Assembly (NCBI GenBank): GCA_029251165.1
Contig: JAQXDW010000027.1
Coordinates: 1 to 64,000 of the forward strand
Length of the DNA stretch: 64,000 bases
Reading direction: 5' to 3'
Origin: Myxococcota bacterium
GTDB taxonomy: Bacteria; Myxococcota_A; UBA796
Shown here: positions 1-9,855 of the stretch, piece by piece
How the letters are laid out: each line of letters starts with the position of its first letter
How positions within the stretch are numbered: the first letter of the stretch is position 1
Translations under genes and position numbers: made by a program
Notes under the pieces: model-generated
Database searches by the model: none
Seen by the model: only the letters and a program-made list of their open reading frames with translations
What the model was told of the DNA's origin: nothing

Positions 1-372
<372 letters not shown>

Positions 373-513
373 TCGATTTGTGTGTGTGCTTTTTTTGTCG
401 ACTACAGCGTCAACCACCGTCTCTCATTCAGAATGAGAGTTCTGAGGCCAGCAGCTTGCTGCTTAAGCCTTTGCGAAACTGCCTTTTAGTTAAGGCTGGA
501 CCATTTCATCATC

Positions 514-633
<120 letters not shown>

Positions 634-634
634 T

Positions 635-668
635 GAGCCGGCTCGCTTTATGCGAGCCGGCTCTTTCT
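635..668 (+). terminator. Rho-independent-like terminator of the rRNA operon
   Basis: Perfect 12-bp stem GAGCCGGCTCGC / GCGAGCCGGCTC with a short loop, followed by a short T-rich tract (tttct), immediately after 5S. Confidence 0.85.
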
Positions 669-787
669 ACTTCTGGCATACCCAGCGTGAGAGCTTGGGT
701 GTCGTGCGCGGCTGAAGAACTACACCGTCGGTCCCCTGCTGGATTCAGGGGTTCACAGCTGGCCGGGGTGTCTCTGCACCGGCCACC

Positions 788-2203
788 CTACGGCTGGATG
801 ATGTCCTCAGTGGTGAACTCGTAGCCGCCGCTTCCGTTGGACTGAACGCCCCAGACCTCGATCGGGCTGGTGGTCTCGCCAGTGGTGCTGTCGTAGTCCA
901 GCTCCCCAGAGGCACCGATGACATTGATGCTCACGCCGGCCTCGAAATTGGCGCGGACGCTGATCCAGGTGCTTGGCTTGATGTCGACATCCTCGCCGCT
1001 GCTGAGCTGACGGAGCCCCCGGCCGATGCCGGTTCCGGTGATCTCACCTTCCTGGTAGCCCGACCAGGCAGAGCCATACAGTAGCAGCCAGGCGGCGTCG
1101 TAGGCGTAGGCTGTGAAGCCGGCTTCGGATGGATCCTGACCACCGAATGCGCCGGCATAGGAAGCGGCGAAGGCGTCGTAGACGATGCCTGGGATCGTGG
1201 TCGGGCGGCTGCCTCGGACCTGATCAAACAAGACGCTTTGATCGGCGACATCCTCGAAGATGTCGATATAGTAGGCACCATCGGACAGAAAGATGCCGAC
1301 CGGATCCTCCTCAGTGGTGAATGCTTCCAGCTGGCCTGCTGCGAAGAACAACGCGGTGAGGTCGTCTTTCTCGGAGCCGATGAACAGGAGCTGATCGAAC
1401 CCACCGCCGCCAGCGGCTGCGATCGCTTCATCACGCTCGGAGGCGGAGTCAAAGGAGCGCTTGACCACCGTCCGTCCGATTCCCTCGAAGTTCTCGATGA
1501 ACGCATCTGCCAGTCCCTCACCGTAGGGGCCGGTCTCGTAGACCACACTCACCACGCTCGCACCCAGCTCGTTGACCATGTACGAGGCGATGACCTCGCC
1601 CTGGAGCGAGTCTGGAGGTGCAGTGCGCCAGAACAGACCTGGATCGGTGTCGGTCGAGGAGAGTCCGTCGATGTCAGTCAGGGCTGGAGAGGTCGCGGAG
1701 GGAGAGATGAGCAGGGCATCGAGGGGCTCCGCGACCTGATAGGCAGCCTCGCTGCGGCCGCTCGTGGCTGGACCGATGATGCCGGGTACGCCGATGTTGT
1801 CTGCGAGCCACTCAGTGTTGAAGACGTTGGCCTCATCCTGGGTCAGCTCATCGTACCTTTCATCATCACGGTTATCGCATTCGATGAGAGCGAAGTCTCG
1901 GCCGTCCAGTCCGCCCTGTTCGTTGGCCTGGATGATCGCCAGCCGCATCGCGAGGACCTCATAGGCGAAGTCTGTGCGGTCGTAGTTCACGCCGAGGACG
2001 ATGCTGTCGTCGTACTCCGTGGCGCTGGTCAGGAGGTCATCGGGCCATGTCTGAGCGCAGCGGGCGGGAACCTCAGTGGTCTCGCACAGCCCCTCTGCGC
2101 CACAGATCTGACCCCAGCCGAATGCATCGCGGCATGCTTCGTTGGAGGTGCAGGCATCGTACTCGAACCGACCCAGCGAGCAGCCCAAGAGCAGGAAGAG
2201 CAT
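788..2203 (-). CDS. Lipoprotein, periplasmic ligand-binding receptor (branched-chain amino acid/Leu-Ile-Val type, Peripla_BP_6-like)
   Basis: MLFLLLGCS lipobox; 'LAIIQANEQGGLDGRDFALIECDNRDD', 'GIIGPATSGRSEAAYQVAEPLDALLISPSATSPALTD' typical of LivJ-like receptors. Confidence 0.8.
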   Translation of the reverse strand: MLFLLLGCSLGRFEYDACTSNEACRDAFGWGQICGAEGLCETTEVPARCAQTWPDDLLTSATEYDDSIVLGVNYDRTDFAYEVLAMRLAIIQANEQGGLDGRDFALIECDNRDDERYDELTQDEANVFNTEWLADNIGVPGIIGPATSGRSEAAYQVAEPLDALLISPSATSPALTDIDGLSSTDTDPGLFWRTAPPDSLQGEVIASYMVNELGASVVSVVYETGPYGEGLADAFIENFEGIGRTVVKRSFDSASERDEAIAAAGGGGFDQLLFIGSEKDDLTALFFAAGQLEAFTTEEDPVGIFLSDGAYYIDIFEDVADQSVLFDQVRGSRPTTIPGIVYDAFAASYAGAFGGQDPSEAGFTAYAYDAAWLLLYGSAWSGYQEGEITGTGIGRGLRQLSSGEDVDIKPSTWISVRANFEAGVSINVIGASGELDYDSTTGETTSPIEVWGVQSNGSGGYEFTTEDIIQP

Positions 2204-2947
2204 CTAAAACTGCCCCCGCAGCAGGATGCCGCCTGGAGTGAGGATGAGCGGCGCGGTCGAGAGGTCTCGACCGAGCAATACCGTAGCGACTGTGCCGCCG
2301 GCGAGCCCGAGGCCGCCGAGGAGGAATGCACCATCCGCCATCAGGGAGCGAGAGGCGTCTCGTGCCAGGTCGTCGGTCGCAGACTCCGGGCAGATCGTGG
2401 TGATGTCGCTCTGACACAGGCTGCTGGCGGCATCTCGGGATGCACGCGCCTGGAGTCCGAACACGGTGCCCGCGACCAGCCCGATGCCACCAACGCTGTA
2501 GGCGGTGATCGGAATCCAGGTGGTGTTGCGGACGGGATCGACCTGAGTGATCGGAATGACATCGGCGGGCTGGGTGACCACCGGAGCGGGAGCGGCGGGA
2601 CCAGACAGGCTGCTGCCCTCTTCCTCCAGGCGTCGCTCCAGGTTGTTGATGCGACGATCAAGCTTGTCGCGCTCTTCAGGCTTCGCGAACGCCCGATACC
2701 GGTTGAGGGTCTCCAGCGCATCGCGCCAGAGGCCGAGGCGCTCCTGGGCATTTGCGATGTTGTACAGCAGCAGCGGACGCTCGGAGAGGTTCCAGGCTTC
2801 CTGCCAGGCGACGATGGCGTCTTCATAGCGCCCCTCGTCGTACAGGATGGCGCCGTTGTCATACAGCTGACGTGCGCGGAGATCGCTGTTCTCATCCGCC
2901 TGCGCGGTCAGGCTGCTCATGAGCAGCATCAGAGCCATCACCGGCAC
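2204..2947 (-). CDS. TPR-containing exported/membrane protein
   Basis: Signal peptide; TPR-like 'ARQLYDNGAILYDEGRYEDAIVAWQEAWNLSERPLLLYNIANAQERLGLWRDALETLNRY'; C-terminal hydrophobic segments. Confidence 0.7.
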   Translation of the reverse strand: MPVMALMLLMSSLTAQADENSDLRARQLYDNGAILYDEGRYEDAIVAWQEAWNLSERPLLLYNIANAQERLGLWRDALETLNRYRAFAKPEERDKLDRRINNLERRLEEEGSSLSGPAAPAPVVTQPADVIPITQVDPVRNTTWIPITAYSVGGIGLVAGTVFGLQARASRDAASSLCQSDITTICPESATDDLARDASRSLMADGAFLLGGLGLAGGTVATVLLGRDLSTAPLILTPGGILLRGQF

Positions 2948-4363
2948 TCAATCCTCCCAGGGATCCTTGAGGTCATTGTCCTCGATCTGGAAGCCGTCTC
3001 CGCTGCCGTCAGGCCACGCGGAGGGCTGCGGCTCAGGCTCGCGAGGTGGAGGGGCCGGTGCCGTCGCGGTTTGCGGAGGAATCTCTGCGTGCGCTGCGCG
3101 GTGAGTTGCTGGCTCTGGCCCGGCCGACATGGCTGGGCTGGATGGCGCTTCTGGCGTCGGGTTGGGCTGCCGGCGGACCTCTGGCGTTGCCGTGACGGGA
3201 GCGGGATCGGATTGGACGGTGACCTCGGCAGGCTCGGGATCGACCGCCTTGATGACCTCCGGGACGGCGGGAGTGACGACCTCTGACGGAGGCTCTGCGG
3301 GCTGCTCCTGGGCTGCATGCTCTGGGGGGCTGTCAGGGGTGAGCGTCTGCTGGCGAGACATCACGATCATCAGGACAACTGCGAGGATGAGCGCCGGCAG
3401 CAAGGCCACCAGCGCAGCACCCCAGAGCACCATGTTCACCCACGCTGGGCGCTCCTCCGTGGCGAGTGCTTCGTTCGGCAGCGCCATCGCTGGCATCGCG
3501 ATCGAGTCGGTGTCCGCGAGGAACGGGGTGAGGGCGGTGAGGAGGGTGTCGACATCCTGGAACCGCGCCTCGGGCTCCTTCGCGAGGCAGCGGCGGACCG
3601 TGCCCTCTAAGGTTGGATGCAGGGTGAGGTCGGGGTTGACGTCGCTGAAGGTCGGCACCTCCTGGGAGAGGTGCGCGGAGACGATCTCTCGGGAGGAGGA
3701 GCCGTTGAATGGGTATCGGCCGGCGAGTCCGCAGTACAGCAAGACTCCGACGGCGTAGATGTCGACCCGGTGGTCAATCTCTGAGCCCCGTGCCTGCTCG
3801 GGAGCCATGAAGTGTGGCGAGCCCATCACCACCCCGGTGAGGGTCAGAGAGGGGTCGTCTTCCATGAGCTTGGCGATGCCAAAGTCAACGACCTTGACCT
3901 GCTCGTGGCCGTGGTGGTCGACCCGGATGAGCACGTTGGAGTTCTTGATGTCCCGGTGGATCACCTTGCGCTGGTGAGCGTAGCTCAGGGCACCGCAGAC
4001 CTGTCCGATGAGTCGGATCGTACGCTCTGGTGCCATCGCCCCTTCTCGCAGCAGCTCTGAGAACCGACGCCCCTCGACAAACTCCATGGCGATGTAGAAG
4101 TGCCCCGGCTCGATCTGTCCGTAGTCGTAGACGGTGACGATGTTGGGGTGATCGAGGGTGGCGAGAGTTCGGGCCTCGAGGAGGAAGCGCTCCTGGAAGG
4201 TGCGGACCTCTTCGTCATCCGAGCCTGGCGGCGGGGTGAGGATCTTGAGGGCGACCTTGCGGTCGAGGGGAACCTGCCGGGCGAGGTAGACCGACGCCTG
4301 TCCACCCCGAGCGATTCGACGCTCGATCTGGTAGCGGTTGGCGATCAGGGAGTTGGCCTGCAT
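2948..4363 (-). CDS. Eukaryotic-type Ser/Thr protein kinase with TM segment and Pro-rich C-terminal tail
   Basis: MQANSLIANRYQIERRIARGGQASVYLARQ, HRDIKNSNVLI, DFGIAKL, MAPEQARG motifs; TM 'VLWGAALVALLPALILAVVLMIVM'. Start set at MQANS rather than the ORF-track start. Confidence 0.92.
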   Translation of the reverse strand: MQANSLIANRYQIERRIARGGQASVYLARQVPLDRKVALKILTPPPGSDDEEVRTFQERFLLEARTLATLDHPNIVTVYDYGQIEPGHFYIAMEFVEGRRFSELLREGAMAPERTIRLIGQVCGALSYAHQRKVIHRDIKNSNVLIRVDHHGHEQVKVVDFGIAKLMEDDPSLTLTGVVMGSPHFMAPEQARGSEIDHRVDIYAVGVLLYCGLAGRYPFNGSSSREIVSAHLSQEVPTFSDVNPDLTLHPTLEGTVRRCLAKEPEARFQDVDTLLTALTPFLADTDSIAMPAMALPNEALATEERPAWVNMVLWGAALVALLPALILAVVLMIVMSRQQTLTPDSPPEHAAQEQPAEPPSEVVTPAVPEVIKAVDPEPAEVTVQSDPAPVTATPEVRRQPNPTPEAPSSPAMSAGPEPATHRAAHAEIPPQTATAPAPPPREPEPQPSAWPDGSGDGFQIEDNDLKDPWED

Positions 4364-4631
4364 CGGGTGCAGTATATGATCTCGAATTCGTGGGGACCGG
4401 TTGTTTTGTTCGAGTCCTTGCCGATTTCCCCCTGACGATGTCGAAATTTGGATGACCCCGCCGACACGCATCAGCGGAGTCGAGTCCGACACGACCTGTC
4501 GGTGGGCCTGCTGCGGTTGTGATGTTGTGGGTGCTGCTGGGCTGTGCGGAGATGAGGCGAGCAGCGACGACTGTGGACGGCGTGCTGGAGCTGGGGCCTG
4601 GCTGTCGATGGCAGCGTAGCGCTGAGGGCGG

Positions 4632-5288
4632 TCACGGTGCCGAGCTGGAGATCCCCCGGCGATCGTGCAGCGGCGCATCGGTGGCTGCAGCGGCTACCGA
4701 CAGCGACACCCCAGGGGCGAGTCGGATGACCGAGAAGCCCCCGTCGCTCGGCTCGAAGATCCCCAGGTCGGTGATCACCCGGTCCACGACGCCCACCGCA
4801 GTCAGCGGATAGCTGCAGTCGGTGCGCAGCTTGGAGACGCCGTCGCGCGCCATGTGGCGGGTGAGCACAACGACCCGCTTCGCTCCGGCGGCGAGGTCCA
4901 TTGCTCCGCCGATGCCCATGGTCCGGCCGCCCGGTACGCTCCAGTTCGCCAGATCGCCCCCGGCGCTGACCTGGAGCGCCCCGAGCAGCGCGAGGTCGAC
5001 GTGTCCGCCGCGGATCATCGCAAACGAGGTCACCGAGTCGAACAGCGATCCGCCGTCTCGCACGGTCACGGTCTGCTTGCCGGCGTTGATGAGCTGGGCA
5101 TCTTCCGCGCCGGCCTTCGGGTATGGCCCCATGCCGAGGATGCCGTTCTCGCTCTGTAGCCAGACCGGGGCGTCTGCCGGAAGCAGGTCGCCGACGAGTG
5201 TGGGCAGCCCGATGCCGAGGTTGACCACGCTCCAGGGGATGATCTCGGAGAGGGCCTGACGGGCGATGTCTGTGCGGCTCCAGGTCAT
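4632..5288 (-). CDS. scoB: 3-oxoacid (succinyl/acetoacetate) CoA-transferase subunit B
   Basis: 'VNLGIGLPTLVGDLLP', 'LQSENGILGMGPYP', 'GGHVDLALLGALQVSAGGDLANW' characteristic of family I CoA-transferase beta subunits; ATGA overlap with subunit A. Confidence 0.9.
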   Translation of the reverse strand: MTWSRTDIARQALSEIIPWSVVNLGIGLPTLVGDLLPADAPVWLQSENGILGMGPYPKAGAEDAQLINAGKQTVTVRDGGSLFDSVTSFAMIRGGHVDLALLGALQVSAGGDLANWSVPGGRTMGIGGAMDLAAGAKRVVVLTRHMARDGVSKLRTDCSYPLTAVGVVDRVITDLGIFEPSDGGFSVIRLAPGVSLSVAAAATDAPLHDRRGISSSAP

Positions 5289-5986
5289 GTCGGCTCCCGC
5301 ACGGTGCGCTTCTCGATGTGGTCGGTGTGCTGTGAGACGTGCAGGACGCGCTGGGTGAAGGCTCCCGGGAGGTGGACGTCACCGGGCGCGATGCCGCCGA
5401 GGGGAACCACCTGCTCAGCCTCGACGACAGCGATCGCGGCGGCCATCGCCATCGCCGGGGCGAAGTTGGCGGACGTGCCCCAGAATCGGACGTTGCCGAA
5501 CGGGTCGGCCTTGAAGGCACGAATTAGGGCGAGATCGGCGTGCAAGGGTCGCTCCAGCAGGTAGCGTCGGCCCTCGAAGGTCCGCTCTTCCTTGCCGTGT
5601 GCCGCCACTGTCCCGACTCCGGTGGGGGTGTAGAAGCCGGCGATCCCGGCCCCGGCAGCCCGCAGCCGCTCGACGAAGGTGCCCTGCGGGATGAGGTCGA
5701 CCGCGACGCTGCCGTCGTCCATCGCCCGCTGGAGGTCGAGGTTGCTGCCGACGTAGGTGCAGACCACCCGTGAGACGATGCCCGCCTGTAGCCATCGCGC
5801 CAGCCCCCGACCCATCGCTCCGGCGTTGTTGCTGATGAGGGTGAGGTCGGTGGCCCCGGTGTCGAGCACGCCTGCGATGAGGGCCTCGGGGTTGCTGGAG
5901 AGCCCGAAGCCGGAGACCGCCACCGTCATGCCGCTCTGCAGCCCGGCCAGCGCAGCGGCCATGTCTGCGACCACCTTGCCGCTCAT
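5285..5986 (-). CDS. scoA: 3-oxoacid CoA-transferase subunit A
   Basis: 'GMTVAVSGFGLSSNPEALI', 'YVGSNLDLQRAM', 'IPQGTFVERLRAAGAGIAGFYTPTGVGT', 'GKEERTFEGRRYLLE'; start MSGK overlaps the hmgA stop (ATGA). Confidence 0.9.
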   Translation of the reverse strand: MSGKVVADMAAALAGLQSGMTVAVSGFGLSSNPEALIAGVLDTGATDLTLISNNAGAMGRGLARWLQAGIVSRVVCTYVGSNLDLQRAMDDGSVAVDLIPQGTFVERLRAAGAGIAGFYTPTGVGTVAAHGKEERTFEGRRYLLERPLHADLALIRAFKADPFGNVRFWGTSANFAPAMAMAAAIAVVEAEQVVPLGGIAPGDVHLPGAFTQRVLHVSQHTDHIEKRTVREPT

Positions 5987-7275
5987 CGGACCAGCACCCC
6001 GGTTTGCCACCCGGAGAACTGCCTGAGGTAGTCACCATCCCGGCTGTCATGGTCGATCATCCAGGGCATGACCTTGAGGGGGTAGGTGCTCTCGAATTGC
6101 AGCCAGATCGCCTCGTCGCTGCCCCGAGAGGGGACGCCGTCGGTTCGGTCCAGCTCCCCGGCGTGGCCACGGCTGCTGACGCCGTGTGGGGTGAGGTAGG
6201 GCGTCCAGGAGAACGCACCGGGCTGCCAGGGACCGGAGGTGGCGGGGCTGGAGATGACTGCGTTGAACTCGATGGCCGAGTTGCGGTGGAAGTAGGGCGG
6301 CCGGAAGGTGTGCTCAGTGGGATCCCAGCGGCCGATGAACACCCCGACGTCGACCGCGTTGCGGCCGTGGTCGTCCATCGGACAGGTGAGCACGGTGAGG
6401 ATCGAGGGGTCGGGGTGATCGAAGCTGACCGAGCCCATGCTGTTGAAGTTGCGCAGATCGTACTTGAACGGTGCGTAGGTGCCCTGCCAGGCGACCACAT
6501 CAAACGGGGAGTGGTCCGCAGTCTGCTCCCAGAGGAGCCCGCCCTGCTTGACGATGATGGTCCAGGGCGTCGTGATGTCCTCGTAGTCGGCGACCGGGGC
6601 GAGGAAGTGGCGCTCGTCGGCCATGCCGTTGGCTCCGATCGGGCCGCGCTCGGGGAGCTGGAAGTGGCCGTCGAACAGCTCGGAGACGAAGCCACGGGAG
6701 GGGCCATCGGGCAGCAGGACCTGGAACCGGATGCCTCGGGGGATGATGAGGATCTCGCCGGGTGCGACGTGCAGCCGGCCCAGCTCCGTGCGGACCAGCA
6801 GCGCGCCGTGCTGCGGAGCAACGAGGAGGTCGCCGTCGATGTTGGCGAAGGCGGCATCGGTCATGTCGGCGCTGGCGGCGTAGAGGTGGATCGCTGCGCC
6901 CCGGCGGGTGGATGGATCCCCGGCACCCGCGAAGGTGGTGAGGCCGGCGAGGAAGTCGGTGGGCGTCTCGGGCAGCGGGACGGGGCGGAACCGCATGACC
7001 TCAGGGCTGGGGATCCCGTTGTGGAACTGACCGACGAGCCTGCCTCCGTCGCGACGCCGCCAGCCGCGGTCGAGGATCTGGGGGCGCAGCCGGTACAGCC
7101 ACACCCGCTGGTTCTCGGACCGTCGGACGGTGAAGCCGGTGCCGTTGAGCTGCTCGGTGAACAGGCCAAGCGCGGCGTGCTGTGGAGTGTTCTGCCGTCG
7201 GGGGAGGGTGTCGGGCTCGGCCTCGGAGGAGAGGGTGTTGCCGAAGCCGGAGAGGTAGCGGAGGGCGTCAGGCAT
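5983..7275 (-). CDS. hmgA: Homogentisate 1,2-dioxygenase
   Basis: 'YLSGFGNTLSSEAEPDTLPRRQNTPQ', 'GLFTEQLNGTGFTVRRSENQRVWLYRLRP', 'PPYFHRNSAIEF'; start MPDALRYLSGFGN. Confidence 0.95.
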   Translation of the reverse strand: MPDALRYLSGFGNTLSSEAEPDTLPRRQNTPQHAALGLFTEQLNGTGFTVRRSENQRVWLYRLRPQILDRGWRRRDGGRLVGQFHNGIPSPEVMRFRPVPLPETPTDFLAGLTTFAGAGDPSTRRGAAIHLYAASADMTDAAFANIDGDLLVAPQHGALLVRTELGRLHVAPGEILIIPRGIRFQVLLPDGPSRGFVSELFDGHFQLPERGPIGANGMADERHFLAPVADYEDITTPWTIIVKQGGLLWEQTADHSPFDVVAWQGTYAPFKYDLRNFNSMGSVSFDHPDPSILTVLTCPMDDHGRNAVDVGVFIGRWDPTEHTFRPPYFHRNSAIEFNAVISSPATSGPWQPGAFSWTPYLTPHGVSSRGHAGELDRTDGVPSRGSDEAIWLQFESTYPLKVMPWMIDHDSRDGDYLRQFSGWQTGVLVR

Positions 7276-7450
7276 GGTGAGGCTCCAGGAAGGTACCGTG
7301 GGGATGTCGGTCGTGCAGGGCATCCGCCAGAAGTTCAGTGAGACCGTCGGCAGCCCGCCGACGGGGAGTGACGTCGGGTTTCTTGAGGGCCTGCTCGGCA
7401 CCCGAGCCGCGAACGATCCGGGTGCCGTCAGAGGCGGCGGTGATCAGCAT
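7268..7450 (-). CDS. Small ORF (about 60 aa) between pirin and hmgA, overlapping both
   Basis: MLITAASDGTRIVRGSGAEQALKKPDVTPRRRAADGLTELLADALHDRHPHGTFLEPHHA; ATG overlaps the pirin stop (TGATG) and the ORF runs into the hmgA start. No recognised family. Confidence 0.35.
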   Translation of the reverse strand: MLITAASDGTRIVRGSGAEQALKKPDVTPRRRAADGLTELLADALHDRHPHGTFLEPHHA

Positions 7451-8130
7451 CAAGCGGCCATGTCGAACAGGAGCGCCTCGACCGGGCCGTGTGCGGTCAG
7501 GTGCAGGGCGTCGAGGGCCTCAAACGACAGGCCGTCTCCAGCATGCAGGCCGGCCCCGCTGACCGTGAGGTCGCCGGAGATGACCTGCACCCAGCCCCGG
7601 CGACCCCGCAGCGCATGGGTGGCCTCGTCGTCGGTCAGTCGGATCCGGTACAGATCGAGGTCCTGTCCGACGGTGATTGAGTCGTCGCGGCCATCGGGAG
7701 AGACGAGGAGCACGACCCCGTCGTCATCGAAGCGCTTCTGGGCGTAGCGGGGGGGAGTGCTCATCGCAGCGGGCTGGATCCAGATCTGGAGGAAGTGGAC
7801 GCCCGCCTCGGTCGAGGGGTTCATCTCGCTGTGGGTGACTCCGGTCCCGGCGCTCATGAGCTGGACCTCGTCGGGCTGGATGAGCGAGCCGTTGCCCATG
7901 CTGTCGCGGTGGGCGAGCTGTCCGGAGATGACGTAGGAGATGATCTCCATGTTGCGGTGGGGATGGCGGCCGAAGCCCCGCGCAGCCTCGACCCGATCCT
8001 CGTTGAGCACCCGCAGCGGACCGAAGCCCATGAACCGGGGATCGTAGTAGCTGGCGAAGGAGAAGGAGTGCCGGGAGCGCAGCCAGCCGTGGTCGGCATC
8101 GCCGCGCTGGCTTGAGGGGCGGATCAGCAT
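7450..8130 (-). CDS. Pirin family protein (quercetinase-like bicupin)
   Basis: 'HSFSFASYYDPRFMGFGPLRVLNEDRVEAARGFGRHPHRNMEIISYVISGQLAHRDSMGN', 'MSAGTGVTHSEMNPS', 'FLQIWIQP'; start MLIRPSSQRG. Confidence 0.92.
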   Translation of the reverse strand: MLIRPSSQRGDADHGWLRSRHSFSFASYYDPRFMGFGPLRVLNEDRVEAARGFGRHPHRNMEIISYVISGQLAHRDSMGNGSLIQPDEVQLMSAGTGVTHSEMNPSTEAGVHFLQIWIQPAAMSTPPRYAQKRFDDDGVVLLVSPDGRDDSITVGQDLDLYRIRLTDDEATHALRGRRGWVQVISGDLTVSGAGLHAGDGLSFEALDALHLTAHGPVEALLFDMAA

Positions 8131-8202
8131 GGAGTGCTCTCGTGAGGTGTCGGGGTTCACCATGGAGATAGTCAGGATCAGGCTGTTCACAAATGACGAT
8201 GT

Positions 8203-9114
8203 GTGCCAACACCGCTTGCCGTTATGCAAGCGCTCATGAAGTGGGATGACGTTCCGATCTTCCTGGCCATCACCCGCTCCGGGAGCCTGTCCGGCGCGGC
8301 GTCGGCGCTGTCGGTGACGCACTCCACGGTCTACCGGCGGCTGGCAGCCCTGGAGGACGCGCTTGGGTGCCGGCTGTTTACCCGGAGCAGGGGTCGCTAT
8401 CGCCTCTCTGCAGTGGGCGAGGAGGTGCTCGGACACGCCGAAGCTGCGGAGGCTGCGCTGCTGTCGATGGAGCGCTCGGTCCAGGCTGCCGCGACCCGCC
8501 CCTCCGGCAGCGTCACCCTGACCGCGCCCGAGCCGCTGCTGCCCTTGATCGCGCCGCACCTGGCGCCGTTTCGGACCGCTTACCCTGAGATCGCCCTGTC
8601 GGTTCGGTTCTCCGATCGGTTCTATGACCTGACCCGTGGAGAGGCCGACGTGGCGGTTCGACCGGTCCTGCGTCCGCCGGAGGGAGTGGTCGGTCGCCGG
8701 GTGGCAGGGGTGGCGTGGAGCAGCTACGGCCTCGCCGGAATGGATCCTGAGCAGTGCAGTCGAGTGCCGTGGGCGGACTATGGTGAGGAGCTGGCACGCT
8801 TGGAGGCGGCCCGCTGGCAAGCCGACCAGCCCGATGTCGGCCCGGTGATGCTGTCGGTCAACTCCGTCCCGGCGATGCAGGCGGTCATCGCGGAGGCTGG
8901 CTGCCGGGGGCTGCTGCCCTGCTTCGTGGGCGATCCCGATCCCCGGCTCCAGCGGCTATCTCCGCCGATTCCCGAGGCGGCCAGCGCCCTGTGGCTGCTG
9001 GTCCATCCTCAGCTGCGGCGCTCCCCGGCGATCCGGGCGCTGCTCGATCACCTGTGGGATGCCCTCCGCGATGAGGTCACGCTGCTCGAGGGGCGCGCTC
9101 AGGCCGTGGGGTAG
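8203..9114 (+). CDS. LysR family transcriptional regulator
   Basis: N-terminal HTH 'FLAITRSGSLSGAASALSVTHSTVYRRLAALEDALGCRLFTRSRGRYRLSAVGEEVL'; true start may be the internal Met at 8224 or 8236. Confidence 0.88.
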   Translation: MPTPLAVMQALMKWDDVPIFLAITRSGSLSGAASALSVTHSTVYRRLAALEDALGCRLFTRSRGRYRLSAVGEEVLGHAEAAEAALLSMERSVQAAATRPSGSVTLTAPEPLLPLIAPHLAPFRTAYPEIALSVRFSDRFYDLTRGEADVAVRPVLRPPEGVVGRRVAGVAWSSYGLAGMDPEQCSRVPWADYGEELARLEAARWQADQPDVGPVMLSVNSVPAMQAVIAEAGCRGLLPCFVGDPDPRLQRLSPPIPEAASALWLLVHPQLRRSPAIRALLDHLWDALRDEVTLLEGRAQAVG

Positions 9115-9786
9115 TCGGTGTAGCCTTTCTCATCAGCGAGATCGGCCTCGGTGCGCACGGCGTCGTAGCCGCCGCTGAGGATGATCGTGCCGCCGGAACC
9201 GCTGCCGGATGGTGTCCACCACGCTCTGGGTGGGGGCTGGCGCGCCCATGGCGCTGTGATCGACGAGGTGAGCGTAGTCGGTGTCGAGCGCTCCAAGGGC
9301 TCCCGCGAGGTCCGCGCACTGCTCCTCGATGCCCTCGAACGGGATGAGGTCGTTGAACACGCCGTAGGGCGACAGGCGGATGCCGACCCGGCCGCTTCAG
9401 CGGTGGCGACGGGCGACCTCGATGACGAATCGGTTGTGGGCCTCGGCGCTGCCGCCCTGCGCGTCTGTGCGCAGGTTGAGGAGCTGATTGAGCAGGTCGC
9501 CGCTGGCGGCGTGCACCTCGATGCCGTCGAAGCCCGCCGTGATGGCGTTGCGGCTGGCGGTGACGTACTCCTCGATGGCCGGTCTCGAGGTCTGCGGCGG
9601 TCATCTCGCGGGGCATGGAGTGGGGCTGGGCGCGACGCCCTCGGTGACCAGAGGCCCGGCGTCTGCGCGCTGGGCGTAGTAGCGGGCCATCAGGTCATTG
9701 GGGATGTTGTCGATGGCCCGAGAGCGGGTCATCGGTGCCATCACGATCCGGTCGCGGAGGGGGGCGCTGAGGGTGGACTCAGGCAT
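9099..9786 (-). pseudogene. Degraded Old Yellow Enzyme / N-ethylmaleimide reductase-like (alkene reductase) gene
   Basis: OYE fragments in different frames: 'LRDRIVMAPMTRSRAIDNIPNDLMARYYAQRADAGPLVTEG', 'EEYVTASRNAITAGFDGIEVHAASGDLLNQLLNLRTDAQGGSAEAHNRFVIEVARRHR*', 'GRVGIRLSPYGVFNDLIPFEGIEEQ', 'GGTIILSGGYD'. Frameshifts, an in-frame TGA and an internal deletion. Confidence 0.85.
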
Positions 9787-9855
9787 CCCAAGGACGCAGA
9801 TCTCACCAGCCAGTCAGCAGCCTGAGACACACTGTTTTACCTCATCAACAGTCGC

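Noticed and set aside
1238-3286. 682-aa plus-strand ORF
   Set aside because: Antisense to the receptor/TPR/kinase genes, which have clear family motifs; typical high-GC shadow ORF.
6004-7341. 445-aa plus-strand ORF
   Set aside because: Shadow of hmgA; translation is low-complexity Gly/Val/Glu-rich without domain motifs.
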